Source: Sva-07 sp963774765
Lineage (GTDB): Bacteria; Actinomycetota; Acidimicrobiia; Acidimicrobiales; Ilumatobacteraceae
Length of the DNA stretch: 64,000 nt
Assembly: GCA_963774765.1 (NCBI GenBank)
Contig: CAVZGP010000025.1
Location: 1 to 64,000, forward strand
Direction: 5' to 3'
Shown: in pieces, positions 56,486 to 64,000 of the stretch
Position numbering within the stretch: position 1 is the first letter of the stretch
Layout: each line of letters begins with the position of its first letter
Translations under genes and position numbers: made by a program
Notes under the pieces: generated by a model
What the model saw: the letters and a program-made list of their open reading frames with translations, nothing else
Database searches by the model: none
Told to the model about the DNA's origin: nothing

Positions 56486-57120
56486 GCCCACATTGCCAGC
56501 TCGACGCGGTTGCGAGCGCCGAGTTTGGTCATGAGGCTGGCGAGGTGGGTCTTCACGGTGCTGAGGCTGATGTGGAGGTCATCCGCGATCTCTGCGTTGG
56601 TGCGGCCGCGGGCGACGGTGACGAGCACCTCTTCCTCCCGCTCGGTGAGAGGGTCGACGGGCTGCGCCGCCTGCTCCCTGGTGGACGCGCCGAGTTCGGA
56701 GAATGCCGACAGCAACCGGACCGTGACGCTCGGAGCGATGAGCGCGTCGCCGGCAGCGGCGGAGCGCACCGCCTGAGCGAGTAGCTCGGGACCAGCGTCT
56801 TTGAGGAGGAATCCGCGGGCTCCCGCCTTGAGCGCACCGTGGACGTATTCGTCCATGTCGAACGTGGTGATGACGACGACGGCCAGTGGGTCTGCGACGT
56901 CCGGTCCCGCGAGTCGGCGGGTGACCTCGATTCCGTCGTACTCAGGCATCCGGATGTCGAAGAGGCACACGTCGGGGCGCAAACTGCGAGCGAGCTCGAG
57001 AGCGTCGCGTCCGTCGACTGCCTCGCCGACGACCTCGATGTCGGGCTGGGCGTCGAGGATCATGCGCAGTCCGGTGCGCACGATGCCCTGGTCGTCGGCG
57101 ATCAGGACCCGGATGGTCAT
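56455..57120 (-). CDS. NarL/FixJ-family response regulator
   Basis: 221 residues. Receiver domain 1-120 has acidic pocket Asp9/Asp10, phosphorylation site Asp55 (CLFDIRMPEYDG) and Lys near 104 (GFLLKDAGPE). A LuxR-type helix-turn-helix follows at about 155-215 (LTEREEEVLVTVARGRTNAE, LHISLSTVKTHLASLMTKLG). The start overlaps the kinase stop by ATGA, so the pair is translated together. It probably controls the divergent ABC exporter genes 1.4 kb away, a common arrangement, but this is inferred. Confidence 0.94.
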   Translation of the reverse strand: MTIRVLIADDQGIVRTGLRMILDAQPDIEVVGEAVDGRDALELARSLRPDVCLFDIRMPEYDGIEVTRRLAGPDVADPLAVVVITTFDMDEYVHGALKAGARGFLLKDAGPELLAQAVRSAAAGDALIAPSVTVRLLSAFSELGASTREQAAQPVDPLTEREEEVLVTVARGRTNAEIADDLHISLSTVKTHLASLMTKLGARNRVELAMWAYETDRMPTN

Positions 57121-58268
57121 CTGGTCACCGCTTGACGGGGCAATGTGGCCTCGACGGTCCAGCCGCCGCTGGCGCTCGGGCCGGCGGTGAATGTGCCGCC
57201 GAGGAGCTTGGCCCGCTCGGCCATTCCGATGAGCCCAAACCCCGACGCGGAGGGCGTCGATGCGCCGGCGCCCTCTCCGTCGTCGACGACCGTGAGCCGG
57301 ACGAGGTTCTCGCCGCCGTCGACACGCACCTGCACCTCCGACGCTCGTCGGGCGTGACGGAGGGCGTTGGTGACCGCTTCCTGTGCGAGGCGAAAACAGG
57401 CGGCGTCGACCGACGGACGAAGATCGTCGACCTCACCGGCGAAGGTCACCCTCACTCGTGGTCCCGATCCCTCGCCCAGACGCTCGAGCCGGCACAGGTC
57501 GCGTACGCCTTGCTGCGGCCGGAGATCGGCCTCATCGCCTCGGCGCAGGGAGCCGACCATCGATCGCATCTCCTCGAGGGCACGGCTCGCCTCTTCCTCG
57601 ATCACCCAGAGCGCTTCGACCGCAGCCTCGGGTCGGGTGGCAGCAACGACCCGACCGGCCTGGGCCTGAACGGCGATGGCGGAGACGTGGTGGGCGACGG
57701 TGTCGTGGAGCTCGCGCGCCAGCTCCTCTCGCTCACGCGACCGCATGGCGGCGATCTCCTCGGTTCGCAGCTCGCTCGCGTATCGAACGGCGAACCCGAC
57801 AGCGCAGGCGAGCAGCAGCACGACGGCACCGCCAACGGTGTCGCCGACCGGATCGCCGGCAACGGCAGTGAGGATGACCGGGACCGACATGACGAGGAGA
57901 CCGACGCCGACCTCGCGTCCCGAGGCCCAACGCGCGAGTGCGTACGGCAGCAGCAGCAGGAACAAGGCGGTGTTGAGCCCTTCCCATTCCACGCCTCGCG
58001 CGAGCGACACCACCTCGACGGCACTCATCGTCCCGAACGCAAGGGCGACGACCAACAAGGGATGAACGCGGCGCCACGGCAACAGGCACGCGGCGCCAAC
58101 GGTCACGACCAGCGAGACACCGTTCCACACCAGCTGGTCCCTGGCAAACGTCTCGATCGTTGCTGCCCCCACCAAGACCGCCACGAGCAACCAGTCGCGC
58201 CGAGCCGGCCCGGGCGGATCTGCCGCCCGTGGTTCCGACCAGTACGGACGGCTCATGTCCAAGACCAC
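57117..58268 (-). CDS. Sensor histidine kinase, HisKA_3 type
   Basis: 383 residues. Five or so hydrophobic segments fill residues 25-165 (for example LLVAVLVGAATIETFA, LLVMSVPVILTAVA), then a dimerisation helix with ELARELHDTVAHHVSAIAV (phospho-acceptor His188) and an ATPase domain (FRLAQEAVTNALRHARRASE for the N-box, DDGEGAGASTPSASGFGLIG). It lacks a large extracellular sensor, like kinases that sense membrane stress or antibiotics beside ABC exporters. Start ATG 58268 or 58256. Confidence 0.94.
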   Translation of the reverse strand: MVLDMSRPYWSEPRAADPPGPARRDWLLVAVLVGAATIETFARDQLVWNGVSLVVTVGAACLLPWRRVHPLLVVALAFGTMSAVEVVSLARGVEWEGLNTALFLLLLPYALARWASGREVGVGLLVMSVPVILTAVAGDPVGDTVGGAVVLLLACAVGFAVRYASELRTEEIAAMRSREREELARELHDTVAHHVSAIAVQAQAGRVVAATRPEAAVEALWVIEEEASRALEEMRSMVGSLRRGDEADLRPQQGVRDLCRLERLGEGSGPRVRVTFAGEVDDLRPSVDAACFRLAQEAVTNALRHARRASEVQVRVDGGENLVRLTVVDDGEGAGASTPSASGFGLIGMAERAKLLGGTFTAGPSASGGWTVEATLPRQAVTR

Positions 58269-58482
58269 GGCGCAAGCGTACGGAATCCGAGTGTCGAGCG
58301 GATCGGCCGAAAGAACGATCCACGGACCGGCCGATCAGACGGTGTGCAAGTGACCGGACTCCTGATGTGTCGCCGGCGCACGATCCGGAGGATGGTGGCC
58401 ATGCCGACAGCGCCGCCGGGTTCGCGGTGCTCGAGGAGGCAGCACTGCTGCCTGCCGATCTCACCATCAACAACGAACAGGA

Positions 58483-59394
58483 ATGGACATCAAGATCATG
58501 ATCACCGTCTCAGGACTCACGAAGTACTACGGCGACCGCGTCGCGGTCCACGAGATGAGCTTCGTTGTCGCTGCCGGACGAGTCACCGGATTCGTCGGCC
58601 CGAACGGCGCCGGCAAGTCGACGACGATGCGGATGATGGTCGGGCTCACGCGTCCGGACCACGGCGACGTCCGCTATCACGGCGTTCCATACACGCGACT
58701 TCTGCGGCCCGCGCGCATCGTCGGCTCGGTGCTCGATGCACGCTGCATGCATCCCGGCCGGACAGCCAGGAACCATCTCCGGGCGACGGCAGCGCTCAGC
58801 GCGATTTCCGTGGATCGAATCGACGAGGTCCTCCGCGAGGTCGGACTCGAGAGCGCGGCGGACCAACGCGCCAGCAGCTTCTCGCTCGGCATGCGCCAAC
58901 GCCTCGCCCTCGCCGGCGCCCTGCTGGGCGAGCCCGAGGTGCTGTTGCTCGACGAACCGTCCAACGGCCTCGACCCCGACGGCATTCGCTGGTTGCGGCA
59001 CTCCCTGAGCGCCTTCGCGACACGGGGCGGCACGGTCTTCGTGTCGAGTCACCTGATCGGTGAACTCGAGATGTTCGCCGATGACCTGATCGTCGTCGGC
59101 GGGGGAAAGGTCCTCGCCGCTGAATCCGTTTCCAGCACGCTCGCCCGTGGGCGTTCGACCGTCATGGTCCGGACAACCCAGGCTGCCGAGCTCGCCAGCC
59201 TCCTGCGTCGAGGCGACATCGAGTTCGGCATCTCCCACGACCGACTGTCGATTCACGGCACGACCACGGCGGCGGTGTCCCAACTCGCCTTCGATCATCA
59301 GATTCGGGTCGTCGAGATCACCGAGACCTCGCAATCCCTCGAAGAGATCCTGCTCGAGATGACGAGCTCTGCCACCGAGTTCGCCTCGGTCTGA
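58483..59394 (+). CDS. ABC transporter ATP-binding protein
   Basis: 303 residues. Walker A GPNGAGKST at 39-47, signature FSLGMRQRLALAGALLGEPE, Walker B LLLDEPSNGLDPD and switch His in FVSSHLIGELE. It belongs to the drug/lipid export (CcmA/NatA-like) class with a C-terminal regulatory extension. It forms an operon with the permease 76 bases downstream and is divergent from the two-component pair. Confidence 0.94.
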   Translation: MDIKIMITVSGLTKYYGDRVAVHEMSFVVAAGRVTGFVGPNGAGKSTTMRMMVGLTRPDHGDVRYHGVPYTRLLRPARIVGSVLDARCMHPGRTARNHLRATAALSAISVDRIDEVLREVGLESAADQRASSFSLGMRQRLALAGALLGEPEVLLLDEPSNGLDPDGIRWLRHSLSAFATRGGTVFVSSHLIGELEMFADDLIVVGGGKVLAAESVSSTLARGRSTVMVRTTQAAELASLLRRGDIEFGISHDRLSIHGTTTAAVSQLAFDHQIRVVEITETSQSLEEILLEMTSSATEFASV

Positions 59395-59470
59395 AGCGCC
59401 GAGCACATCTCACCCACCGCATCCATCCGCCGCGACCCATGTCACTGCCACGACGAAGGAACCCATCCCC

Positions 59471-60322
59471 ATGACCAGCACCACTCACTCCACAGCGTCG
59501 GCCTCGGTCGCTCACGCATCGCCCACCGTCCAAGTCCACCATCGATCTCATCGCGACGACACCGCCTCGATCCCGACCGCGCTGCACAGCGAATGGATCA
59601 AGGTGTCATCGCTTCGCTCGAATGTGACGATCCTGGTACTGAGCCCTGTCGTCGGCGTCGCGCTGTCGTGGATCCTGGCCACCTTCGTCAAGATCGATCC
59701 GGACACGGATCTCCCGTTCACGGTCGGTCTGACATTCATCTTCTCGACCTGGCTCACTGCCGTCCTCGCGGCGATCATGGGCACGCTGATGTTCACCTCC
59801 GAGGCGCAGCACGGAACCATCGCGACCGCAGTTGCGGCACAACCCGCCCGATGGGTGATCGTTGCGTCCAAGACGGCCGTCGCGGCGAGCTTCGGGCTGG
59901 CGATGGGGATCCTCGGGATGATCGGTGGTCTCAGTGGAGCCATCCTGGGCGGACTCGCGAAGGGCGACACGTCGGGGATGGCATCGACCGCGCTGTGGGG
60001 GCTCGTGCTCACCGCGCTCGCTCCCGTACTCGGCCTCGGTGTCGGCATGATCCTGCGTCACAGTGCTGCTGCAGTGTCGATCCTGCTCGTCTGGGCATTC
60101 GTGCTGGAGAACATCGTCCGAACCCTCATTCCGGTGAGCACGGCCCGGTACATGCCCTTCAGCGCGGCCACCGGAATCCTCGGCATGAGTTCGGCAACCG
60201 ACACACCCGAGTCAATCGCTGCTGCCCTGACCCCGTTGCAGAATGGGGTGCTCTTCGGTGGCTACGCGTTCGCCACGCTCGCGATCGGTACCACCCTCTT
60301 CTACCGCCGCGACACGGACTGA
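59471..60322 (+). CDS. ABC-2 type permease
   Basis: 283 residues with about six membrane segments after a soluble N-terminal 45 residues: ILVLSPVVGVALSWILATFV, LTFIFSTWLTAVLAAIMGTL, LGMIGGLSGAILGGLA, LVLTALAPVLGLGVGMIL, SILLVWAFVLENIV and GVLFGGYAFATLAIGTTLFY. The motif TSEAQHGTIATAVAAQPARW is typical of ABC-2 permeases. It is the transport partner of the upstream ATPase. Confidence 0.92.
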   Translation: MTSTTHSTASASVAHASPTVQVHHRSHRDDTASIPTALHSEWIKVSSLRSNVTILVLSPVVGVALSWILATFVKIDPDTDLPFTVGLTFIFSTWLTAVLAAIMGTLMFTSEAQHGTIATAVAAQPARWVIVASKTAVAASFGLAMGILGMIGGLSGAILGGLAKGDTSGMASTALWGLVLTALAPVLGLGVGMILRHSAAAVSILLVWAFVLENIVRTLIPVSTARYMPFSAATGILGMSSATDTPESIAAALTPLQNGVLFGGYAFATLAIGTTLFYRRDTD

Positions 60323-60833
60323 GAACGCCGGCGTCGGGCCACGGGGATCGTCGGGGCGTCGTTCACGGGGCGCCATCGCGTCTGCCTCTCGCCGCGGGTT
60401 GACCCGCATCGGTGCTCCTCCCGTCGAGGGTTCACGACCACACGATCGAAGAGCCGGCCCCGGTCGTTCGGAACGATGTCGGTCAGGGCCGCGTGTGGCG
60501 GCGCGCAGCTCGTCGAGGTCGGCCTTCGGCGTCCGATCTACGCGGAGGAGTCCGTTGACCGCCTGGTAGGTGTCGCTGAGTTGGGTCAAGCCGTTCGCCG
60601 AGACGCGATCGAGGTCGGCGGCCTTGCCGTCGGTGCGTCGCCCGGTGAGGAGCCGATCAACGGCGTCCGTTTCTCAGCCGTCGTTCGTCGAGACCGGGCG
60701 GGTCCCGTCGAACGCGTCGGCGATGTCGCGCAGCGCCGTGAGCAGGGCGCGTTGATTCGGGTCTCGGGCGCAGTCTCGGTCGACGGATTCATCGATTGCG
60801 TGCGGCCGTGGCGCGCCATGTGATGGCGGGTCT
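60323..60833 (-). other. Probable decayed gene between permease and PepSY gene
   Basis: On the minus strand one frame reads plausibly over two segments split by a TGA at 60674-60676: upstream NQRALLTALRDIADAFDGTR and downstream DLDRVSANGLTQLSDTYQAV with DRTPKADLDELRAA. It becomes random below about 60480. No start or family is clear. This 511-base stretch otherwise shows nothing. Confidence 0.3.
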
Positions 60834-61166
60834 TCAGCCGCCGCCCTGGTTTCCCTCGATGTCAGCGTTGGCGCTGACCAGAGTGAAGTTCTCGTCGAGT
60901 TGCACGTCGACTGCGTTGCCGTTGTCGAGAGTGACCTCGACTTCGTAGTAGCTGTCCTCGTCGCCGACCTCGGTTCCGGTGACGCGTCCGCCGCCGAGAT
61001 GGTCGATCGCGACGGCGGTTGCTGTTGCGAGCGCATCGCCGGTGATCGGCGTGTCGGTCTCGTTGTCGAGCCCGCCGGTCGATGCGGCCACCGCACCTCC
61101 GACGGCGCCGAGCGTGACGACGGCGAGCGCGGCGCTGCCGACGATGTATTTCGTGTGCTTCTGCAT
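60834..61166 (-). CDS. PepSY-domain exported protein
   Basis: 110 residues. The N-terminal KYIVGSAALAVVTLGAVGGA is a signal or anchor, and the PepSY domain follows (ATAVAIDHLGGGRVTGTEVG, YYEVEVTLDNGNAVDVQLDE). PepSY proteins of this size often lie beside OmpR-type two-component genes and may modulate or report on the sensor. Here it is divergent from such a pair, with repeated caggt boxes between. Start ATG 61166. Confidence 0.88.
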   Translation of the reverse strand: MQKHTKYIVGSAALAVVTLGAVGGAVAASTGGLDNETDTPITGDALATATAVAIDHLGGGRVTGTEVGDEDSYYEVEVTLDNGNAVDVQLDENFTLVSANADIEGNQGGG

Positions 61167-61212
61167 GGTTGCTCCATTCCTCGTGGGTGTCGTGCGGTCA
61201 CTCGCCATTGTG

Positions 61213-61318
61213 CAGGTCGTACCTGTCTGCCACCTGACCCGGCCTCGCCGAGCAGCAACGTCGACGTTCAGCTGCGAGTCAGGTAGGACGTGCTGTACTG
61301 CAGGTGGCACGACCTGAC
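61213..61318. promoter_or_regulatory. Array of caggt/acctg boxes between PepSY and response regulator genes
   Basis: The 161-base divergent spacer holds caggtcgtacctg (61213-61225, inverted repeat), cacctgac (61231-61238), gtcaggt (61278-61284), caggtgg (61301-61307) and acctgac (61312-61318). Repeated hexamer-like boxes are typical OmpR-family targets, so the downstream regulator probably binds here and controls both genes. Evidence is the repetition only. Confidence 0.55.
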
Positions 61319-61327
61319 GGGAACGAC

Positions 61328-62005
61328 GTGAAGCTGCTGATGATCGAAGACGACAAGAAGATCGCGACGGCGGTCAAACGCGGTCTCGAAGGCGAAGGCT
61401 TCGCAGTCGAAGTGGTCTTCGACGGCGTCGACGGGCTCTGGTTCGCGAAGGAGGGGTCCTTCGACGCTCTGATCATCGATCTGATGCTGCCGGGAATGAA
61501 CGGTTTCGAGATCTGCGCCGCGTTGCGCGAGGCCAACATCTGGACGCCGATCCTCGTGTTGACGGCGAAGGATGGCGAACTCGACGAGACCGAGGCGCTC
61601 GACAGTGGCGCGGACGACTACGTGATGAAGCCGTTCTCGTTCCCGGTGCTGGTTGCACGGTTGCGGGCGTTGCTACGTCGAACCGCTCCCGGAACTCCAG
61701 TGCCGTTGGACGCCGGCGATCTTCGGATCGATCCGGTGACGCGACGGGTGTGGCGCGGTGACGTCGAGATCGTGCTCACGACTCGCCAGTTCCAGGTGCT
61801 GGAGTTCCTGGTCCGGCGCGTCGGCGCTGTGCAGTCGAAGGACGACATTCTGGCGGGCGTGTGGGAGTACGACTTCGACGGTGACCCGAACATCGTCGAG
61901 GTCTACATCCGCCGGCTGCGCACCCGTATCGACGAGCCGTTCGGACGCCACGCGATCGAGACGATCCGCGGGTCCGGGTATCGGCTCGCCGCCGACGGGG
62001 GCTGA
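61328..62005 (+). CDS. OmpR-family response regulator
   Basis: 225 residues. Receiver with acidic pair Glu7/Asp8-Asp9 and phosphorylation site Asp51 (ALIIDLMLPGMNGFE), Lys in DDYVMKPFSFPVL, and a winged helix C-terminal domain (VEIVLTTRQFQVLEFLVRRV, PNIVEVYIRRLRTRID, IETIRGSGYRLA). The GTG at 61328 is the family start; the open frame to 61304 overlaps the operator array. It is followed 7 bases later by its kinase. Confidence 0.94.
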   Translation: MKLLMIEDDKKIATAVKRGLEGEGFAVEVVFDGVDGLWFAKEGSFDALIIDLMLPGMNGFEICAALREANIWTPILVLTAKDGELDETEALDSGADDYVMKPFSFPVLVARLRALLRRTAPGTPVPLDAGDLRIDPVTRRVWRGDVEIVLTTRQFQVLEFLVRRVGAVQSKDDILAGVWEYDFDGDPNIVEVYIRRLRTRIDEPFGRHAIETIRGSGYRLAADGG

Positions 62006-62012
62006 GAACACG

Positions 62013-63389
62013 ATGCAGATGTCCAGCGTGCGTGGTGGATCGATCCGGTTCCGCCTCACCGCAGTGGCGGCAGTCGTGGTGGCCATCGTGCTCGCGATCA
62101 GCGCCGTTGGTTTGGTGCGCCTCGAACGCCGTCAGCTGTCGAACAATCTCGACGCCTCGCTCCTCCAACGAGCCGACACGATCATTGCGTCCTTCGACGC
62201 GGTCGAGCAGTCCGGGGTGATCGCCAACAGCAACGCCGAGGACCAGGCGGCCCAACTGGTGTCCGCCGTCGACGGCGATTCCACGGTGATCGCCGCTTCG
62301 GTGAACCTGGTCGGGCAGCCGGAAGTGGCGACCAGCCTCGCAGCCGGTGAACCGCAGCGCTTCGGCGACCTGAACGATGTTCCGCTGCCCGAGGCGAACT
62401 ACCGCATCTTGAGCCGACGCGTCGACACTGCATCGGGTCCAACGACGTTGCACGTGATCGAGAGCACCGACGATGTCGACGACACGGTCAACGAACTCAT
62501 CTGGCGGCTGGCAGCGTCACTGCCGGTCGTGCTGTGCCTGCTCGTCGCGCTGATGTGGTGGCTCGTCGGACGAGCACTGCGGCCCGTCGAGGCGATCCGC
62601 CGCGAGGTCGCCGACATCAGCGGTACCGATCTCGGTCGGCGGGTGTCCGTGCCGGACCACGGCGACGAGATCACACGACTGGCCTCGACGATGAACGCGA
62701 TGCTCGATCGGATCGCGGAGGTGACCGAACGCGAGCGACGATTCGTCGCAGACGCATCGCACGAACTGCGGACCCCGCTCACCCGGATCCGCGCTGCGAT
62801 CGAAGTCGACGCATCGAACCCCGACCGGGCTGATTGGGAGGACACGAACCGTCTCGTACTCGACGAGACCGACGCGCTCCAGCGCCTCGTGGAGGATCTG
62901 CTGTACCTCGCACGGAGCGACGCCAACGCCTTGACGCAGAACCGATCCCCGGTCGATCTGGACGACATCGTCTTCGACGAAGTCCGCCGGCAACGGGTAC
63001 ACACGGCGATCCGCTTCGACCTCAGCCAAGTCTCAGCAGCCCACCTCGTCGGTGACCCGGCCCAGCTCGCCCGAGTCGTCCGCAACCTGCTCAGCAACGC
63101 GGAACGACACGCGACGACCGGTGTCGTGATCTCCTTGATCGAAACCGATGACATGGTCGAACTCGACGTGATCGACGACGGTCTCGGGGTACCACGTGGA
63201 TCGGAGGACGTCGTGTTCGAGCGGTTCGGCCGTGCGGCCGACGACCGGGGTGCCGACACGGGCGGCACCGGGCTCGGTCTGGCGATCGCTCGCGACATCG
63301 TCGAACGTCACGGTGGTCACATCGTGCTCGACGAGAACTGGACACCGGGCGCACGGTTCGTTGCCACCTTCCCCACCTCCGGGCGGTGA
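62013..63389 (+). CDS. Sensor histidine kinase (EnvZ/PrrB-like)
   Basis: 458 residues. Membrane helices at about 16-36 and 165-186 bracket an extracytoplasmic sensor of about 125 residues. A HAMP linker follows (RALRPVEAIRREVADISGTD), then the H-box FVADASHELRTPLTRIR with His250, N-box RVVRNLLSNAERHAT, and G-boxes DDGLGVP and GTGLGLAIARDIVERHGG. It is the cognate of the upstream regulator, and the divergent PepSY protein may act on its sensor domain. Confidence 0.95.
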   Translation: MQMSSVRGGSIRFRLTAVAAVVVAIVLAISAVGLVRLERRQLSNNLDASLLQRADTIIASFDAVEQSGVIANSNAEDQAAQLVSAVDGDSTVIAASVNLVGQPEVATSLAAGEPQRFGDLNDVPLPEANYRILSRRVDTASGPTTLHVIESTDDVDDTVNELIWRLAASLPVVLCLLVALMWWLVGRALRPVEAIRREVADISGTDLGRRVSVPDHGDEITRLASTMNAMLDRIAEVTERERRFVADASHELRTPLTRIRAAIEVDASNPDRADWEDTNRLVLDETDALQRLVEDLLYLARSDANALTQNRSPVDLDDIVFDEVRRQRVHTAIRFDLSQVSAAHLVGDPAQLARVVRNLLSNAERHATTGVVISLIETDDMVELDVIDDGLGVPRGSEDVVFERFGRAADDRGADTGGTGLGLAIARDIVERHGGHIVLDENWTPGARFVATFPTSGR

Positions 63390-63495
63390 CGATCGCCGGT
63401 CAGCGTGCGGTCAGGTCGACCTGCGTACAAACGAACCATGACCGCAGCACGATGTCATCACCTCGTCAACCGCACCAGCCGGCCGGTGGGTCTTG

Positions 63496-63876
63496 ATGAT
63501 GCTCGCGTCAACGCCCATCACAGCCGCCGGTTGTGGCGGCGGCTCCGGCGGGAAGGGATCGTCGAGCAGCACCTCAAATCCGCACGAGGACACACGAGTG
63601 GCCTTCGATCCGGCCAACTCCGTCGACCCGACACTCGACCCAACCCGTATCATCCGCGAGCCGGGGTTGCAGTGTGTGCGTGGGGGGACCACCGAAGTCG
63701 GCTCACGCGTTGTACCGAGTTGTTTCGCCCCTGCTCACGGCCGATTTCTCGTTGACATTGTTTCACCACTCTGCGTGGCGGGCGCTTGGGAGCGGTCGGT
63801 TTCCCGCGTGGGCCCCTGCCTGGCGTCGACCGTCGACTACTTGACCGCGGTGACCGACGCGACGAACTCCTCGTAG
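63496..63876 (+). CDS. Possible small lipoprotein
   Basis: The frame begins MMLASTPITAAGCGGGSGG, which resembles a short lipoprotein signal (ITAAGC). A polar stretch follows (NPHEDTRVAFDPANSVDPT), then sequence without recognisable features. Base composition of the second half is less biased than in real genes nearby and it overlaps a likelier gene on the other strand. It may be a truncated or spurious frame. Nothing else is visible in 63390-63836. Confidence 0.3.
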   Translation: MMLASTPITAAGCGGGSGGKGSSSSTSNPHEDTRVAFDPANSVDPTLDPTRIIREPGLQCVRGGTTEVGSRVVPSCFAPAHGRFLVDIVSPLCVAGAWERSVSRVGPCLASTVDYLTAVTDATNSS

Positions 63877-64000
63877 CCGAGCCAACCCGCGCCGCTCTCG
63901 TGGCACGCACACCTACATCGCCAGCCGTCGACTTCCGGCTCGGCTGATGGCCACCAACCAACGCATCCTTCATGCCTGACGCGTACCTTCGCCCAGGGGG
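63837..64000 (-). CDS. Hypothetical protein, C-terminal part only (runs off right edge)
   Basis: Reading the minus strand from the window edge, a frame of 54 codons ends at a TAG (63837-63839). It contains VDGWRCRCACHESGAGWLGY and ends EEFVASVTAVK. Clustered cysteines and tryptophans and a clean stop suggest the end of a small zinc-ribbon-like protein. No family is named. Too little is visible for more. Confidence 0.4.
   Translation of the reverse strand, partial: PWAKVRVRHEGCVGWWPSAEPEVDGWRCRCACHESGAGWLGYEEFVASVTAVK

Overview
The window is GC-rich DNA from an actinobacterium. The arguments are the codon bias, frequent GTG starts, furA-katG and ClgR-ClpP gene pairs, and many acyl-CoA dehydrogenases and acyl-CoA ligases. 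A marine Acidimicrobiia/Ilumatobacter-like host would fit, but that is a guess from gene content. No rRNA, tRNA, CRISPR array, insertion sequence or prophage was recognised.

Layout. 1-13.4 kb is mixed housekeeping and stress: the start of a molybdate-binding lipoprotein (modA), a frameshifted acyl-CoA dehydrogenase, a ClgR-like regulator facing two clpP genes, a serine hydrolase, a phosphoribosyltransferase, a decayed arylsulfatase, a flavin hydroxylase-like protein, katG with furA, and a methyltransferase fused to a worn-down flavoprotein domain. 13.5-23.5 kb holds an acyl-CoA dehydrogenase, an acyl-CoA ligase/acetyltransferase/fdhD operon, and a divergent NAD-type formate dehydrogenase operon. 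Its catalytic subunit contains an in-frame UGA (selenocysteine) with a SECIS-like hairpin. The Fe-S N-terminal part of that subunit is encoded by a separate gene at the far end of the operon. 23.6-39.6 kb is a lipid/polyketide locus: a phosphopantetheinyl transferase converges on an operon of acyl-CoA dehydrogenase, a 2713-residue KS-AT-KS-ACP-ACP-KR-DH synthase, and a translationally coupled single-chain acetyl-CoA carboxylase of eukaryotic domain order. The carboxylase is broken into three frames and has lost most of its biotin carboxylase ATP-grasp fold.

39.8-46.8 kb carries a HExxH lipoprotein, an SPFH/zinc-ribbon/membrane-protein operon resembling Bacillus ydjGHI, a cyclic-nucleotide-binding protein, a universal stress protein, a lipoprotein and a FolB-FolK fusion. 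46.9-54.3 kb has sulfate activation (cysD, cysNC), acetoacetyl-CoA synthetase and a pyruvate dehydrogenase E1-like enzyme. 54.5-64 kb has an acetyltransferase, small uncertain genes and a TetR fragment, a NarL-type two-component pair next to an ABC exporter, and a PepSY protein divergent from an OmpR-type two-component pair. A partial gene runs off the right edge.

Several intergenic palindromes recur: one family at 1936-2121, 43513-43561 and 45150-45198, another at 4104-4145 and 12080-12188. A few genes carry single-base frame breaks, so either local decay or assembly indels must be considered.
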